Below, one piece after another: positions 44,270-53,747 of a stretch of DNA of 64,000 nt. Origin of the DNA: Anaerolineae bacterium UTCFX1. GTDB taxonomy: Bacteria; Chloroflexota; Anaerolineae; Anaerolineales; Villigracilaceae. The notes beneath the pieces are model-generated. The model was not told the DNA's origin. It did no database searches and saw only the letters and a program-made list of their open reading frames with translations. The stretch covers positions 186,001 through 250,000 of the forward strand of contig MWTB01000021.1 in assembly GCA_002050275.1 (NCBI GenBank), written 5' to 3'. The stretch's first letter is position 1, and each line of letters starts with the position of its first letter. The position numbers and the translations under genes were made by a program.

Positions 44270-44293
44270 GCGAAATCTATTTTGGAGAATAAC

Positions 44294-45310
44294 ATGACTC
44301 GAATTGTAGTAGACGCCATGGGGAGCGATCATTATCCAACCCCAGACGTGGAAGGCGCGGTATTGGCGGCGCGCGAATACGGAGTAGGGATCGTCTTAAC
44401 CGGCGACGCCGAGAAAATTCAACCTCTGCTGGAATCTCACCGCGCAAGTTCTCTGCCTATTAGCGTCGTTCATGCGCCCGAGATGTTAACCATGAACGAC
44501 AAAGGCGACGACCTCGTAATAAAAGCGCGCCATAAAGACGCTAAAAATTCGATGGCAGTCGGATACGATCTCGTTAAAAATGGCGAAGCCGACGCATTCG
44601 TCACGATGGGCAACACCGGTGCGGCGATGGTCACTGCTTTATTCCGATTAGGAAGAATCAAAGGCGTAGACCGTCCAGCCGTAGCGGTTCCCTTCCCCAC
44701 GGCGAACGGCATCTGCACAATTCTAGACATCGGCGCAAATCCCGACTGCGATCCGAAAAATCTGCTGCAATTCGGGATCATGGGGAGTGTGTTTGCAGAA
44801 CGCGCGCGCGGCGTGAAAAACCCACGGATAGGGCTGGTCTCTATCGGCGAAGAAGCCGGCAAAGGTAGCGAACTCGTCAAGGCGACCTATCCGCTGCTTC
44901 AAAATGCGAACCTTAACTTCGTCGGCAACGTCGAGGGGAAGGAAATCTTCAACGGTCACGTTGATGTTGCTGTCACCGACGGCTTCACCGGCAACGTCAT
45001 GCTCAAGTCATCGGAAGCGGTCGCCAAATTGCTTACCGAAAAGATTCGCGAAGCAGTCAAGAGCGGAGGTCCGCTAACGCTGCTCGGCGGAGCGTTGGTC
45101 AAGCCGGCGCTCGGTAAAATCAAAAAATTGCTCGATCCTTCGGAAGAAGGTGCGGCTCCGCTTCTAGGCGTAAACGGATTGACGTTCATCGGTCACGGTC
45201 GCTCCGACGCGCTCGCAGTGAAAAACGCGATTCGTGTGGCGAAAAATGCAATCGAATCGAACTTGTTAAGCGCGATCAAATCGGCGATTGAGGAAAGTTT
45301 GAAAAAATAG
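44294..45310 (+). CDS. plsX: phosphate acyltransferase PlsX
   Basis: PlsX turns acyl-ACP into acyl-phosphate for phosphatidic acid synthesis. The 338-residue protein has the family start RIVVDAMGSDHYPTPDVEGA, the VGYDLVKNGEADAFVTMGNTGA segment, KGVDRPAVAVPFPT, and GNVEGKEIFNGHVDVAVTDGFTGNV, all conserved. The ATG at 44294 is 6 bases after GGAGAA; the ATG at 44282 would overlap it. It stands apart from yceD (25386), with which it is often linked. Confidence 0.94.
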   Translation: MTRIVVDAMGSDHYPTPDVEGAVLAAREYGVGIVLTGDAEKIQPLLESHRASSLPISVVHAPEMLTMNDKGDDLVIKARHKDAKNSMAVGYDLVKNGEADAFVTMGNTGAAMVTALFRLGRIKGVDRPAVAVPFPTANGICTILDIGANPDCDPKNLLQFGIMGSVFAERARGVKNPRIGLVSIGEEAGKGSELVKATYPLLQNANLNFVGNVEGKEIFNGHVDVAVTDGFTGNVMLKSSEAVAKLLTEKIREAVKSGGPLTLLGGALVKPALGKIKKLLDPSEEGAAPLLGVNGLTFIGHGRSDALAVKNAIRVAKNAIESNLLSAIKSAIEESLKK

Positions 45311-45312
45311 CA

Positions 45313-45333
45313 TAACGCCGACTTAAGTCGGCG
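45313..45333. repeat. 20-nt repeated palindrome, copy 1
   Basis: The 18-base palindrome CGCCGACTTAAGTCGGCG follows plsX. The 20 bases TAACGCCGACTTAAGTCGGC recur exactly at 59661-59680. No T run follows, so a terminator role is doubtful. Confidence 0.6.
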
Positions 45334-45347
45334 CTATTGGAATCATT

Positions 45348-46055
45348 ATGAAAATCATCAGAAATGAAAAATTAATCAAGCGCAACGGAAAAATTGGCGG
45401 CTGGGCGATTCTAGCGGCAATTATCATCCTAGGCGCGGGCTTCTTCATCAACGTTAACAACTTGTCGGGCGACGACACCCAATTTTTCTACCTCACGTTG
45501 GGCTCGTTTATCGTCGGCTTAATTCTCGTGCAAGTCGGGCTGTATCTTACTAACCGCTATGGCGGGCGTCCACGCATTGACGAGAAAATAGACGCGGCGC
45601 TCAAAGGCTTGTCGGGCGATTTTCACATGTATCATTTTACAACGCCTGTATCGCATCTGCTGGTCGGACCCGCTGGGATTTGGGCGCTGCTTCCTTATCG
45701 TCAACGCGGCGTGATCGCTTATACCAAAGATCGCTGGCGCCTCAATAACGGAGGGTTGATTCAAGCCTACATGAGCATTTTCGGTCAAGAAGGACTCGGC
45801 CGTCCCGATCTTAGCGCCGCGCACGATATTCAAGCGATCAAGAAATTTTTGGCAGATCGTCTTCAAGCAACCGAAATCCCCGAAGTAAACGCCGCCTTAG
45901 TCTTCATGAACGACGAGATCGAAATTCAAGCCGAGAATGCGCCCTTGCTCGCCATTAAAATAGATGCTGTCAAAAATTACTTCCGTCAAAAAGCCAAGGA
46001 AAAGCCGATCGCCCCAGCGATACTTACAGCGATAAAAGCCGCGCTGCCCGAGTGA
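45348..46055 (+). CDS. NERD-like domain membrane protein, unknown
   Basis: This 235-residue protein has two transmembrane helices (about residues 17-36 WAILAAIIILGAGFFINV, and 46-66 FFYLTLGSFIVGLILVQVGL). The remaining soluble domain begins RIDEKIDAALKGL and has HLLVGPAGIWALLPYRQRGV and YTKDRWRLNNGG, which resemble the strand pattern of NERD or restriction-like domains (TTPVSHLLVGP). Catalytic Asp/Glu-X-Lys residues are not convincing. It lies between plsX and the helicase; function unknown. Confidence 0.5.
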   Translation: MKIIRNEKLIKRNGKIGGWAILAAIIILGAGFFINVNNLSGDDTQFFYLTLGSFIVGLILVQVGLYLTNRYGGRPRIDEKIDAALKGLSGDFHMYHFTTPVSHLLVGPAGIWALLPYRQRGVIAYTKDRWRLNNGGLIQAYMSIFGQEGLGRPDLSAAHDIQAIKKFLADRLQATEIPEVNAALVFMNDEIEIQAENAPLLAIKIDAVKNYFRQKAKEKPIAPAILTAIKAALPE

Positions 46056-46157
46056 GCGTTCTACCACTGGCGCTATTCAGTCTCTAATCTCTATTCCCTC
46101 GCAATTGGAACTGGGGATTGGAGACTACGCATCTAATTATGATACACTTGTTCTATT

Positions 46158-48950
46158 ATGAACTCTATCGTAGCCATTGACATCGAAACAACGGGATTAA
46201 ACGATGAGCGCGACGCGATCATCGAAATCGCCGCCGTAAAGTTCAAAGGACGCCGTATCGAAGCGGAGTGGGCGTCGGTCATCAACCCCGGCAGGCACAT
46301 CCCCGAATTCATCACCGGGCTGACCGGCATCAGCGACGCAGAGACACGCAACGCTCCAAAATTACGCGAGGTTATCCACGAACTCGAAGCGTTCGTCGGC
46401 GATGCGCCGGTCGTGGGACATAACATCCGCTTCGACTTAGGATTCATTCAAAAACAAGCGGGGATACTTCACTACAACGAAGTCATTGACACCTACGAGA
46501 TTGCAGCAGTGGTCATGCCTGCCGCCAGCCGCTACAACCTTGGTTCATTGGGCAAACAATTGGGCATTCTACTGCCCGCCACCCATCGCGCGCTTGACGA
46601 CGCTAAAGTCACTATGGCGGCATTCAATAAGCTGTTCGAGATGGCGCGCGAATTGCCGCACGAGTTGATAGAAGAGATCGTGCGCCTTAGCGAAGCCGTC
46701 GAATGGGATGCGCGTTGGGTCTTTCAACAGATCGTTGAATCGCAGCCTGATGAAAACGACGAATTAAAGAAGCCGCCTAAACAAAGCGAGCGCTCAACGC
46801 GATTTGACGCCGCCAAATTCCCGCCGTTAGACAACCCTCAAGAGCCAACGCCGCTCAACGCAGAAGAGGTTGCATCCATTCTGGAATACGGCGGACCTTT
46901 CTCTCAATATTTCGATTCATTCGAGCAAAGAGCCGAACAAGTGGAAATGACGCGCGCCGTATCCGACGCGCTATCGTACGGAAGTCACCTGATGGTAGAA
47001 GCCGGAACAGGCGTTGGTAAAAGTTTCGCTTACCTCATTCCCGCCGCGCTATTTGCCGTTCAAAACAACACGCGCGTCGTTGTTTCAACCAACACCATCA
47101 ACCTGCAAGATCAACTCATCCAGCGCGACTTGCCAAATTTGAGTCAAGCGCTCAACCTCGATCTTCGCTTCTCGGTATTGAAGGGACGTTCCAACTACCT
47201 CTGTCCGCGCAAAGTGGAAAATATGCGCCATTCCTACCCGCGCAACACAGACGAAATGCGCGTGCTGGCGAAAGTGTTGGTATGGCAATTAACCAATCAA
47301 AGCGGCGATCGAAGTCAGATCAACCTCACAGGTCCCGTCGAACGCGAGATCTGGAATCGTATGTCGGCGGACGACGATGCCTGTACCTCTGAATTATGCA
47401 TCAAGCGCACAGGCGGAACATGCCCGTTCTACCGCGCGAAGATCGCGGCGCAATCCGCGCACATTTTAGTAGTTAACCACGCGCTATTGTTATCCGATAT
47501 CGCCACAGGGAGCAAAGTCTTACCCGAATATTCGCATCTCGTTATTGACGAAGGTCATCACTTAGAATCGGCGACGACCAACGCCATGTCGTTCCGCCTG
47601 ACTCAATTCGACTTGGATCGCATGATGAAAGAGATCGGCGGATCGAACACGGGCGCGCTTGGAAAGCTTCTCGGCGAAACGAGCGCCACGCTTCGTCCTT
47701 CTGACTTTGGCTTGCTCCAAAAACAGGTCAGTCACGCCACCGATATGGCATTTCGCATCGAGCAGATGAATCGCGAGTTCTTCAGCGTGTTGAACGAGTT
47801 CGCGCGTTTGCAACGCGAGGGACAGTCGCCGTCAAATTACGCCTGGCAGGCGCGCGTACTGCCTGCGACTCGCACACTCCCGTTTTGGGATGAAGTAGAA
47901 ACGGCTTGGGACGCAACCGGCGAGACGCTGCGGAATCTACTCAAAGAATTATCCGTCATTTACAAAGCCGCCGCAGATTTATACGCGGAAGGTCACGACA
48001 ACCTCGAAGACGCAATGGGCGACATTAGCAATGTAACGCGCAGGCTTACCGAAGCCGAAGCGAACATCACAGGCATGATCAGCAAACCCAATAATGGCAC
48101 GGTTTATTGGGTCGAAGTACAACCGAATCAGAATCGCCTATCGCTCAACGCCGCCCCGTTAAGCGTGGCGCCGATGGTAGAGAAATATTTATGGCATGAA
48201 AAACGTTCCGTGATTCTCACCTCTGCTACGCTGACCACGCACGGCGAATTTCAATACTTACGAAGCACCCTTGGCGCAGACGAAGCGGATGAAATGCAAC
48301 TCGGTTCGCCGTACGATTACGAAAGCGCCGCCCTACTCTATATCGCCAACGACATCCCTGAGCCGAATCAAAACGGCTATGAGCAGGCTCTCAACAGGGC
48401 GATCCTCAACACCGCTAAAGCCACAGGCGGGCGAATGCTCGTGTTGTTCACCTCGTACGCCGCGTTGAAAAAAACTGCGCGCGAGATCGCCGCTCCGCTG
48501 GCACGCGAAGACATCTTCGTCTACGAACAGGGCGACGGCGCTTCGCCGAACGCGCTGCTCGAATCGTTCAAAGCGACTGAACGCGCAGCGCTGCTGGGAA
48601 CCAAATCTTTTTGGGAAGGCGTGGACATACCAGGCGAATCCTTATCGGTCGTCGTTATCACGAAACTGCCCTTCGACGTTCCCACCGATCCGCTCATCGC
48701 GGCACGCTCCGAAATGTATGAAGACTCGTTCAATCAATATTACCTCCCCGAAGCGATATTGAAATTTAGGCAGGGCTTTGGTCGTCTCATCCGCACCGCA
48801 TCCGATCGCGGCATCGTCGCTATTTTAGATCGCCGCGTATTGACGAAGCAGTATGGAAGATTATTCTTAGAGTCGCTCCCTGCCTGCACTGCGCGGCAGG
48901 GGCCCGCGTCTACTTTGCCAAGAGAAGCCGGAAATTGGCTAGGGATATAA
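46158..48950 (+). CDS. dinG: DinG-type helicase with N-terminal 3'-5' exonuclease domain
   Basis: This 930-residue protein begins with a DnaQ/DEDD exonuclease domain (IVAIDIETTGLNDERDAIIE; HNIRFDLGFIQ; HRALDDAKVTMAAF, about 1-165). The XPD/Rad3-like helicase region follows: Walker A VEAGTGVGKSFAYLIPAAL, the FeS-cluster cysteines (YLCPRK, DACTSELCIK, GGTCPFYR), Walker B VIDEGHHLE, and motif VI FRQGFGRLIRTASDRGIVA. Such DnaQ-DinG fusions are known from Gram-positive bacteria; they act in DNA repair or removal of R-loops and G-quadruplexes. The exonuclease acids (D-E, D, D) all appear to be present. Promoter-like TATGAT at 46138. Confidence 0.92.
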   Translation: MNSIVAIDIETTGLNDERDAIIEIAAVKFKGRRIEAEWASVINPGRHIPEFITGLTGISDAETRNAPKLREVIHELEAFVGDAPVVGHNIRFDLGFIQKQAGILHYNEVIDTYEIAAVVMPAASRYNLGSLGKQLGILLPATHRALDDAKVTMAAFNKLFEMARELPHELIEEIVRLSEAVEWDARWVFQQIVESQPDENDELKKPPKQSERSTRFDAAKFPPLDNPQEPTPLNAEEVASILEYGGPFSQYFDSFEQRAEQVEMTRAVSDALSYGSHLMVEAGTGVGKSFAYLIPAALFAVQNNTRVVVSTNTINLQDQLIQRDLPNLSQALNLDLRFSVLKGRSNYLCPRKVENMRHSYPRNTDEMRVLAKVLVWQLTNQSGDRSQINLTGPVEREIWNRMSADDDACTSELCIKRTGGTCPFYRAKIAAQSAHILVVNHALLLSDIATGSKVLPEYSHLVIDEGHHLESATTNAMSFRLTQFDLDRMMKEIGGSNTGALGKLLGETSATLRPSDFGLLQKQVSHATDMAFRIEQMNREFFSVLNEFARLQREGQSPSNYAWQARVLPATRTLPFWDEVETAWDATGETLRNLLKELSVIYKAAADLYAEGHDNLEDAMGDISNVTRRLTEAEANITGMISKPNNGTVYWVEVQPNQNRLSLNAAPLSVAPMVEKYLWHEKRSVILTSATLTTHGEFQYLRSTLGADEADEMQLGSPYDYESAALLYIANDIPEPNQNGYEQALNRAILNTAKATGGRMLVLFTSYAALKKTAREIAAPLAREDIFVYEQGDGASPNALLESFKATERAALLGTKSFWEGVDIPGESLSVVVITKLPFDVPTDPLIAARSEMYEDSFNQYYLPEAILKFRQGFGRLIRTASDRGIVAILDRRVLTKQYGRLFLESLPACTARQGPASTLPREAGNWLGI

Positions 48951-49165
48951 AGCGATTAGTTTGCTAGTTCGCTAGCCAAAGGTCAAAGGTTGAAAGTCAG
49001 CGACCTATTCTCTTCCCTTTCCCTCTCTGTGATCACCCGAGTACTTTGCCGCAAACAGTTCCTCGCAATTTCTGCGCGGATCTCGCCGAAGCGAAGATTG
49101 TCCGTTATAATATCGCGGATATTAAGATTCAAAACATTCAACAATTCAAATATTGAGGCGAGCCT
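48951..49165. other. intergenic region with promoter for the next gene
   Basis: It contains GTCAAAGGTTGAAAGTCAGCGAC (around 48981), related to words at 50018-50071. A TATAAT at about 49105 (CGTTATAATATCG) is the likely -10 of the gene at 49166. I see no gene. Confidence 0.4.
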
Positions 49166-49585
49166 ATGACCGTCGAAAATTATTTAGCGGAAGCGGGAGC
49201 GTTTGCAACGCTGGCTGGCTTGCTGGCAGGCTTCGGCTTGACCGCCGTGATCCAATTTCTTGTTACAGAAAACAAGAGCAAACTTGTCACCGCCTGCATT
49301 ATCGTCTTTTCGATCTCAACTGTGCTGTTCACGTATTCGTTGATCGTTTCAATCCTGTCGTTTGCCGCCACAGCCGAACTGAATGAAGTCCGTGCAGAGT
49401 TGGACTTACTCAGCATCGGCGGCTTCTTGATACTGGTCACCGCGATCTTCGTATTTCTTGGCGGCATTGGGCTTTCAGGCTGGATCCGATCGAAAGCCGC
49501 GGGGATCACGACATCCGCCTTCGCAATCATTACAATGTGTTTGACCGCATCCGCGTTGTGGTCGGTATTATCGCTGTTGTCATAA
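49166..49585 (+). CDS. small four-helix membrane protein, unknown
   Basis: This 139-residue protein has four hydrophobic helices: the FATLAGLLAGFGLTAVIQFL helix, CIIVFSISTVLFTYSLIVSI, GFLILVTAIFVFLGGIGLSG, and a final ITTSAFAIITMCLTASALWS helix. I do not recognise the family. It ends at a strong bidirectional terminator. Confidence 0.55.
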   Translation: MTVENYLAEAGAFATLAGLLAGFGLTAVIQFLVTENKSKLVTACIIVFSISTVLFTYSLIVSILSFAATAELNEVRAELDLLSIGGFLILVTAIFVFLGGIGLSGWIRSKAAGITTSAFAIITMCLTASALWSVLSLLS

Positions 49586-49594
49586 AACCATCAA

Positions 49595-49640
49595 TCGAAA
49601 AAAAGAAGACATCCTCTGACGGATATCTTCTTTTTTCGAT
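49595..49640. terminator. bidirectional terminator
   Basis: TCGAAAAAAGAAGAxATCC pairs with GGATxTCTTCTTTTTTCGA around a TCTGAC loop (one C-A mismatch). A and T runs are inside the stem on both sides. It serves the genes at 49166 (plus) and 49651 (minus). Confidence 0.85.
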
Positions 49641-49650
49641 TCCACGCTTC

Positions 49651-49980
49651 TTACTTGATCTTGAACATCTGCATCAACTTCATTGCCAGGTTCAAATCGC
49701 CGCCCAGTTTGAGTTTGCCCTGCATGAAGGCTTGCATCCCGTCTAACTCGCCCGTGAAGAGTTTGACGTAATCGCCCGAGTCAGCGGTGAGGGTCATAGT
49801 CGCTTTGTCGGCAGGAGCGCCTTGCGCCACGTCGCATTTGCCGTCCGCGATCTTGGCGTTCCATTCGCCCGCTTCTTCGCCTGTGAATTTGAAGTGGATG
49901 ACCGCATTCACGTTTACGGCTTTTTCAGGCAGGAACGCGCCAGGCATTTTTTCCATGAGTTGTGATATTGTGAGGGGCAT
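49651..49980 (-). CDS. SCP2 sterol-binding domain protein
   Basis: This 109-residue lipid-carrier domain protein (LTISQLMEKMPGAFLPEKA; VIHFKFTGEEAGEWNAKIAD; MQAFMQGKLKLGGDLNLAMK) follows the beta-oxidation genes and is probably the last gene of the operon. SCP2 proteins bind acyl-CoA or sterol-like lipids. TAGGAGACTA lies before the ATG. A 13-bp hairpin in the 96-base gap upstream may reduce its transcription. Confidence 0.85.
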   Translation of the reverse strand: MPLTISQLMEKMPGAFLPEKAVNVNAVIHFKFTGEEAGEWNAKIADGKCDVAQGAPADKATMTLTADSGDYVKLFTGELDGMQAFMQGKLKLGGDLNLAMKLMQMFKIK

Positions 49981-50017
49981 TATTTAGTCTCCTAGTTTGG
50001 TAGTTTGATGGTTTTTT

Positions 50018-50071
50018 AGTCAAAGGTCGAAAGTCAAATGTCAGCGACTTTCGACCTTGGAACTTTGAACT
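50018..50071. repeat. hairpin repeat between thiolase and SCP2 genes
   Basis: A perfect 13-bp stem AAGGTCGAAAGTC / GACTTTCGACCTT (50023-50035 and 50046-50058) lies within an outer TAGTCAAAG / CTTTGACTTA pair. The words recur in part at 48975-49000. No T run follows. Confidence 0.55.
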
Positions 50072-50076
50072 TTGAC

Positions 50077-51261
50077 TTAATTCTGAAGGTTCTCGAAAAT
50101 CGCCGCCGCGCCCATGCCGCCGCCGATGCACATCGTGACCATGCCATACTTCGACTTACGGCGACTCATTTCGTAGATGAGTTGCGTGGTCAGTTTTGAG
50201 CCCGTGCATCCCAGCGGATGTCCCAACGCGATCGCGCCGCCGTTGATGTTAACCTTGCTCTCGTCCATCTCCAGCGTGCGGATGACCGCCAGCGATTGCG
50301 CGGCAAAGGCTTCGTTTAATTCTATCAGGTCAATATCGTTCAAGGTCAACCCTGCGAGTTTCAACGCCTTCGGGACCGCGACAACGGGACCGATACCCAT
50401 CAATTCAGGCGGGACGCCTCCCACCGCGAACGAAACGAATCGCGCCATCGGCTTGAGTCCGAGCGCGTTTGCCTTCTCAGCAGACATCACCATCACCGCC
50501 GCCGCGCCATCGGACATTTGCGACGAGTTGCCCGCAGTAACAACGCCGCCCTCTTTGAAAGCAGGCTTGAGTTTGGACAGCGCTTCCATGTTCGTATCGG
50601 CGCGCGGACCTTCATCGCGCTTCACGGTGAAATTCTTTTTGACGGGTTTTTCATTCGCATCCAATTCAGTCACCTCAACGTCCACTGGAACAAGTTCAGG
50701 ATCGAACAATCCAGAGTTGACAGCCTGCGCCGCCTTCTGATTGCTCTTCAACGAGAACTCATCCTGGTCTTCACGGCTCACGCCATACTTGACCGAGACG
50801 TTCTCAGCGGTGAGTCCCATGTTGGTGTAGTACTGCGGCAGGTCTTGCGCGAAATATGGATTCGGCGAGAACTTGAATCCCGCCATCGGAACCATCGTCA
50901 TGGACTCCGCTCCGCCCGCGATGCCGACTTCGATTTGTCCACTTTGAATCGCGTACGCCACATGCGCAATGGACTGCACGCCCGAAGAACAATAACGATT
51001 GATCGTCTCAGCGGGAACCGAGTCGGGCAAACCAGCCCGCAACGCGATCATGCGCGCCATGTTGAGTCCCTGCTCGCCTTCGGGGAACGCACAGCCGATG
51101 ACCACGTCCTCCACTTGGGCGGGATCGAGATTCGGCGTCCGCTTGAGCAAAGCTTGAATGGTCAAAGCAGACATCTCGTCGGTGCGAACCGTGGCAAGTC
51201 CTCCCCTCTTAGCCTTACCGACTGGCGTCCTAACAGCAGAAACGATTACAGCATCTTTCAT
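50077..51261 (-). CDS. fadA: acetyl-CoA acyltransferase (thiolase)
   Basis: This 394-residue thiolase carries out the last step of beta-oxidation. The catalytic Cys is in [20 protein letters not shown], and the [19 protein letters not shown] and [13 protein letters not shown] segments carry the catalytic His and second Cys. [13 protein letters not shown] and [13 protein letters not shown] are typical. The frame runs further upstream; two ATGs follow AAAGGAG, and the second (51261, [13 protein letters not shown]) has the better spacing and matches the family start. It lies between the FadN-like gene and SCP2. Confidence 0.93.
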   Translation of the reverse strand: MKDAVIVSAVRTPVGKAKRGGLATVRTDEMSALTIQALLKRTPNLDPAQVEDVVIGCAFPEGEQGLNMARMIALRAGLPDSVPAETINRYCSSGVQSIAHVAYAIQSGQIEVGIAGGAESMTMVPMAGFKFSPNPYFAQDLPQYYTNMGLTAENVSVKYGVSREDQDEFSLKSNQKAAQAVNSGLFDPELVPVDVEVTELDANEKPVKKNFTVKRDEGPRADTNMEALSKLKPAFKEGGVVTAGNSSQMSDGAAAVMVMSAEKANALGLKPMARFVSFAVGGVPPELMGIGPVVAVPKALKLAGLTLNDIDLIELNEAFAAQSLAVIRTLEMDESKVNINGGAIALGHPLGCTGSKLTTQLIYEMSRRKSKYGMVTMCIGGGMGAAAIFENLQN

Positions 51262-51280
51262 CATCAACTCCTTTGTTGCA

Positions 51281-51343
51281 AGTTTGAAGGTTTGCAAGTT
51301 TATAAGTTAACCTTGAAACCTGCCAACATTCCAACTTGTAAAC
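51281..51343. other. intergenic hairpin words between fadN-like and fadA
   Basis: Repeated AAGTTTGCAAGTTT-like words form an imperfect inverted repeat (AAGTTTATAAGTT against AACTTGTAAACTT). Similar words stand at 21952-21980. The AAAGGAG for fadA follows at about 51270. Confidence 0.35.
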
Positions 51344-53707
51344 TTAATTTCGTAGCGGTTTTCCCGTCTGCAAAATACTCCACATCCGCGCCTGCGTTTT
51401 CTCTTCGCCGAACAGTGACAAAATCGCTTCGCGTTCCAAATCCAAAATATATTGCTCGCTCACCCATTGACCGCGTGTGAGTTCGCCGCCGCACATCACG
51501 TACGCGAGTTTACCCGCCACGTGATGATCGTACTGCGTGATGTAATGACCTTCCTTGAACATCCACGCGCCAATGCGGATGGCGGCAAGCGCATCGCGTC
51601 CCGCCGCGTAAATGGATTCGGGCGCGGGCGGTTTGTATCCAGCCGCGATCATGTGCAGAACTTCGCGCTTCGCTTCGGCGAGCAGATGACTGCGATTCAT
51701 CACAACGCGATCGGCAGGCAAAAGAATGTTCATGCCGCGCGCTTCCTCCGCGCTCGTGGCAACTTTGGCTTGACCCATTTGCAGAAACGCTTTTTGCAAT
51801 GCGGCAAGCGGTTCGGCGTTTTCGACTCGCATTACAGGGTTGACGATGCGCCGCAACATTTCTTTCGTGCCGCCGCCCGCAGGGATGACACCGACGCCGA
51901 GCTCGACGAGTCCGATGTATGTCTCCGCCGCGGCAACCACGCGTGAGGCGTGCATCGTGATCTCGCATCCGCCGCCGAGCGTGAGACCCGCAGGCGCAAC
52001 GACGATCGGTTTCGGCGAATAACGCATCCGCATGTTCATGTCTTGCAATTTACGCACCGCGCCATCGAGCATGTCCCACATGCCTTGTTGCGCGCCGACC
52101 ACCATCATAAATAAATTTGCACCCGCGCTGAAGTTCTCGCCTTCGTTGCCGATCACAAGCCCGTCAAAATTTTCAAGCCGCTCAAACGTCTCGACGGTCA
52201 TGTTCATCACGTCTTCATCGAGCGAGTTCATCTTCGTGTGAAATTCCAAACACGCCACGCCGTCGCCCATGTCGCGCAGCGTCGCGCCCGCATTTTGCGA
52301 AACAACTTTCGTGCCTTTCAACGTCACAACGCTTTCGATCTTTTTCAACTTCACATACTTGCCCTTCACCGCATCATACACCGCGACCTTCTCGCCATTT
52401 CGATACTGATAAAACGACTCGACGCCGTTCTTCAACATCGCGCTCACCCACTTCGCCGCAGGATACCCCGCCTCTTTCATCCGTTTGACTGTCTCGCGCA
52501 CCCCGAGCATGTCCCACGTCTCGAACGGTCCCGCCTCGTGCATGAATCCCCAGCGGACAGCATCGTCAATCGGCTTCACCGTGTCCGCCACTTCGGGGAT
52601 GATGGATGACGCGTATTGGAATCCTTGATACGTCAACGCGCGGACTAACTTCGCCGCTTTGTCATCCGCTTCAAGCATGACCTTCAGCCTGTCTCGCAGA
52701 CCCTCGACGTCTTTCGCCGCCTTGACCGAGTCGAAGCGCGGCTTCGTCGGCGCGACGTGTTCAAGAGTCTTCAAGTCCAGCGACCAGAATTCCCGCTTGC
52801 CTTCCGCGTTGCGAACTTCTTTGTAAAAACCGATCTTCGTTTTATTCCCAAGCCACTTACGCTCGATCAGAGTCGAGATTAACTTATTCGGCGCTTCGGC
52901 TTTGAGATATTCCTGCCCAAGTTTGTCGTGCGGAATCAACGGCGCAAGATTCCGCCCGACGTGATCCCACACGTCAATGCCCACCAGATCCATCAGGCGG
53001 AACGTCGCCGTCTTTGGTCGTCCCATCAACGGACCCGTGAGCGCGTCCACTTCGTCTACGCTGTAATCATTCTTCAAGATGAAGTCCATCGCAAACGCGC
53101 CTGTCCCAAACGCCACGCGGTTGCCGATGAAGTTTGGCGTGTCTTTGCAAATCACAACCCCTTTACCCAAACGATATTCGCCGAACCACGAAATGAATTC
53201 AACAACTTCCTTGTTGGTGTCTTTCGTCGGGATGACTTCCAGCAATTTCAAGTATCGCGGCGGGTTGAAAAAATGCGTCCCGAGAAAATGCTTCTTGAAT
53301 TCCTTCGAGCGTCCATCCGCAATATCGTGGATCGGAATCCCCGAAGTGTTCGTCGTAACGATCGCACTCGGCTTGCGGACTCCGTCAATGCGAGCCATCA
53401 ACTCCTGCTTGATCTTCAAATTCTCGACGATGACCTCAACGATCCAATCCGCCTCGCTCACCGCGTCGAAATCATCTTCCAGATTCCCAAGCCTGACAAG
53501 CGACTTCAACTCGTCCGACATTAGGTTCGCGGGCTTGGTTTTCAAGCATCTATCCCAGCCATCTTTCACGATCTTATTTTTATCACCCTCTTGCGCCGCA
53601 ACATCCAACAACGTCACAGGCGTTCCTGCGTTCGCCAAGTGCGCTGCAATTGCCGCGCCCATTGTGCCGGCGCCAATGACTGCCGCTTTATATATTTTGT
53701 ATGCCAT
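51344..53707 (-). CDS. fadN: 3-hydroxyacyl-CoA dehydrogenase / enoyl-CoA hydratase fusion (FadN type)
   Basis: This 787-residue protein starts with the NAD-binding AAVIGAGTMGAAIAAHLANAG and dehydrogenase domains, as in B. subtilis FadN (hydratase at the C-terminal side), not FadB. HFFNPPRYLKLLEVIPT, NFIGNRVAFGTGAFAMDFIL and VDEVDALTGPLMGRPKTATFR are typical. The crotonase domain is near 555-780 (GNEGENFSAGANLFMMV; VGVIPAGGGTKEML). I chose the ATG at 53707 because AAAAGGAGTG stands before it; the open frame reaches back 60 codons into the upstream gene. Its neighbours (two acyl-CoA dehydrogenases and a thiolase) complete the cycle. Confidence 0.93.
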   Translation of the reverse strand: MAYKIYKAAVIGAGTMGAAIAAHLANAGTPVTLLDVAAQEGDKNKIVKDGWDRCLKTKPANLMSDELKSLVRLGNLEDDFDAVSEADWIVEVIVENLKIKQELMARIDGVRKPSAIVTTNTSGIPIHDIADGRSKEFKKHFLGTHFFNPPRYLKLLEVIPTKDTNKEVVEFISWFGEYRLGKGVVICKDTPNFIGNRVAFGTGAFAMDFILKNDYSVDEVDALTGPLMGRPKTATFRLMDLVGIDVWDHVGRNLAPLIPHDKLGQEYLKAEAPNKLISTLIERKWLGNKTKIGFYKEVRNAEGKREFWSLDLKTLEHVAPTKPRFDSVKAAKDVEGLRDRLKVMLEADDKAAKLVRALTYQGFQYASSIIPEVADTVKPIDDAVRWGFMHEAGPFETWDMLGVRETVKRMKEAGYPAAKWVSAMLKNGVESFYQYRNGEKVAVYDAVKGKYVKLKKIESVVTLKGTKVVSQNAGATLRDMGDGVACLEFHTKMNSLDEDVMNMTVETFERLENFDGLVIGNEGENFSAGANLFMMVVGAQQGMWDMLDGAVRKLQDMNMRMRYSPKPIVVAPAGLTLGGGCEITMHASRVVAAAETYIGLVELGVGVIPAGGGTKEMLRRIVNPVMRVENAEPLAALQKAFLQMGQAKVATSAEEARGMNILLPADRVVMNRSHLLAEAKREVLHMIAAGYKPPAPESIYAAGRDALAAIRIGAWMFKEGHYITQYDHHVAGKLAYVMCGGELTRGQWVSEQYILDLEREAILSLFGEEKTQARMWSILQTGKPLRN

Positions 53708-53747
53708 AATTTCACTCCTTTTGGAGTAACTCGGTAGACGTCCGCGT

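Noticed and set aside
44282..44293. plsX starting at the ATG at 44282
   Set aside because: It overlaps the GGAGAA ribosome binding site of the ATG at 44294, where the family N-terminus begins.
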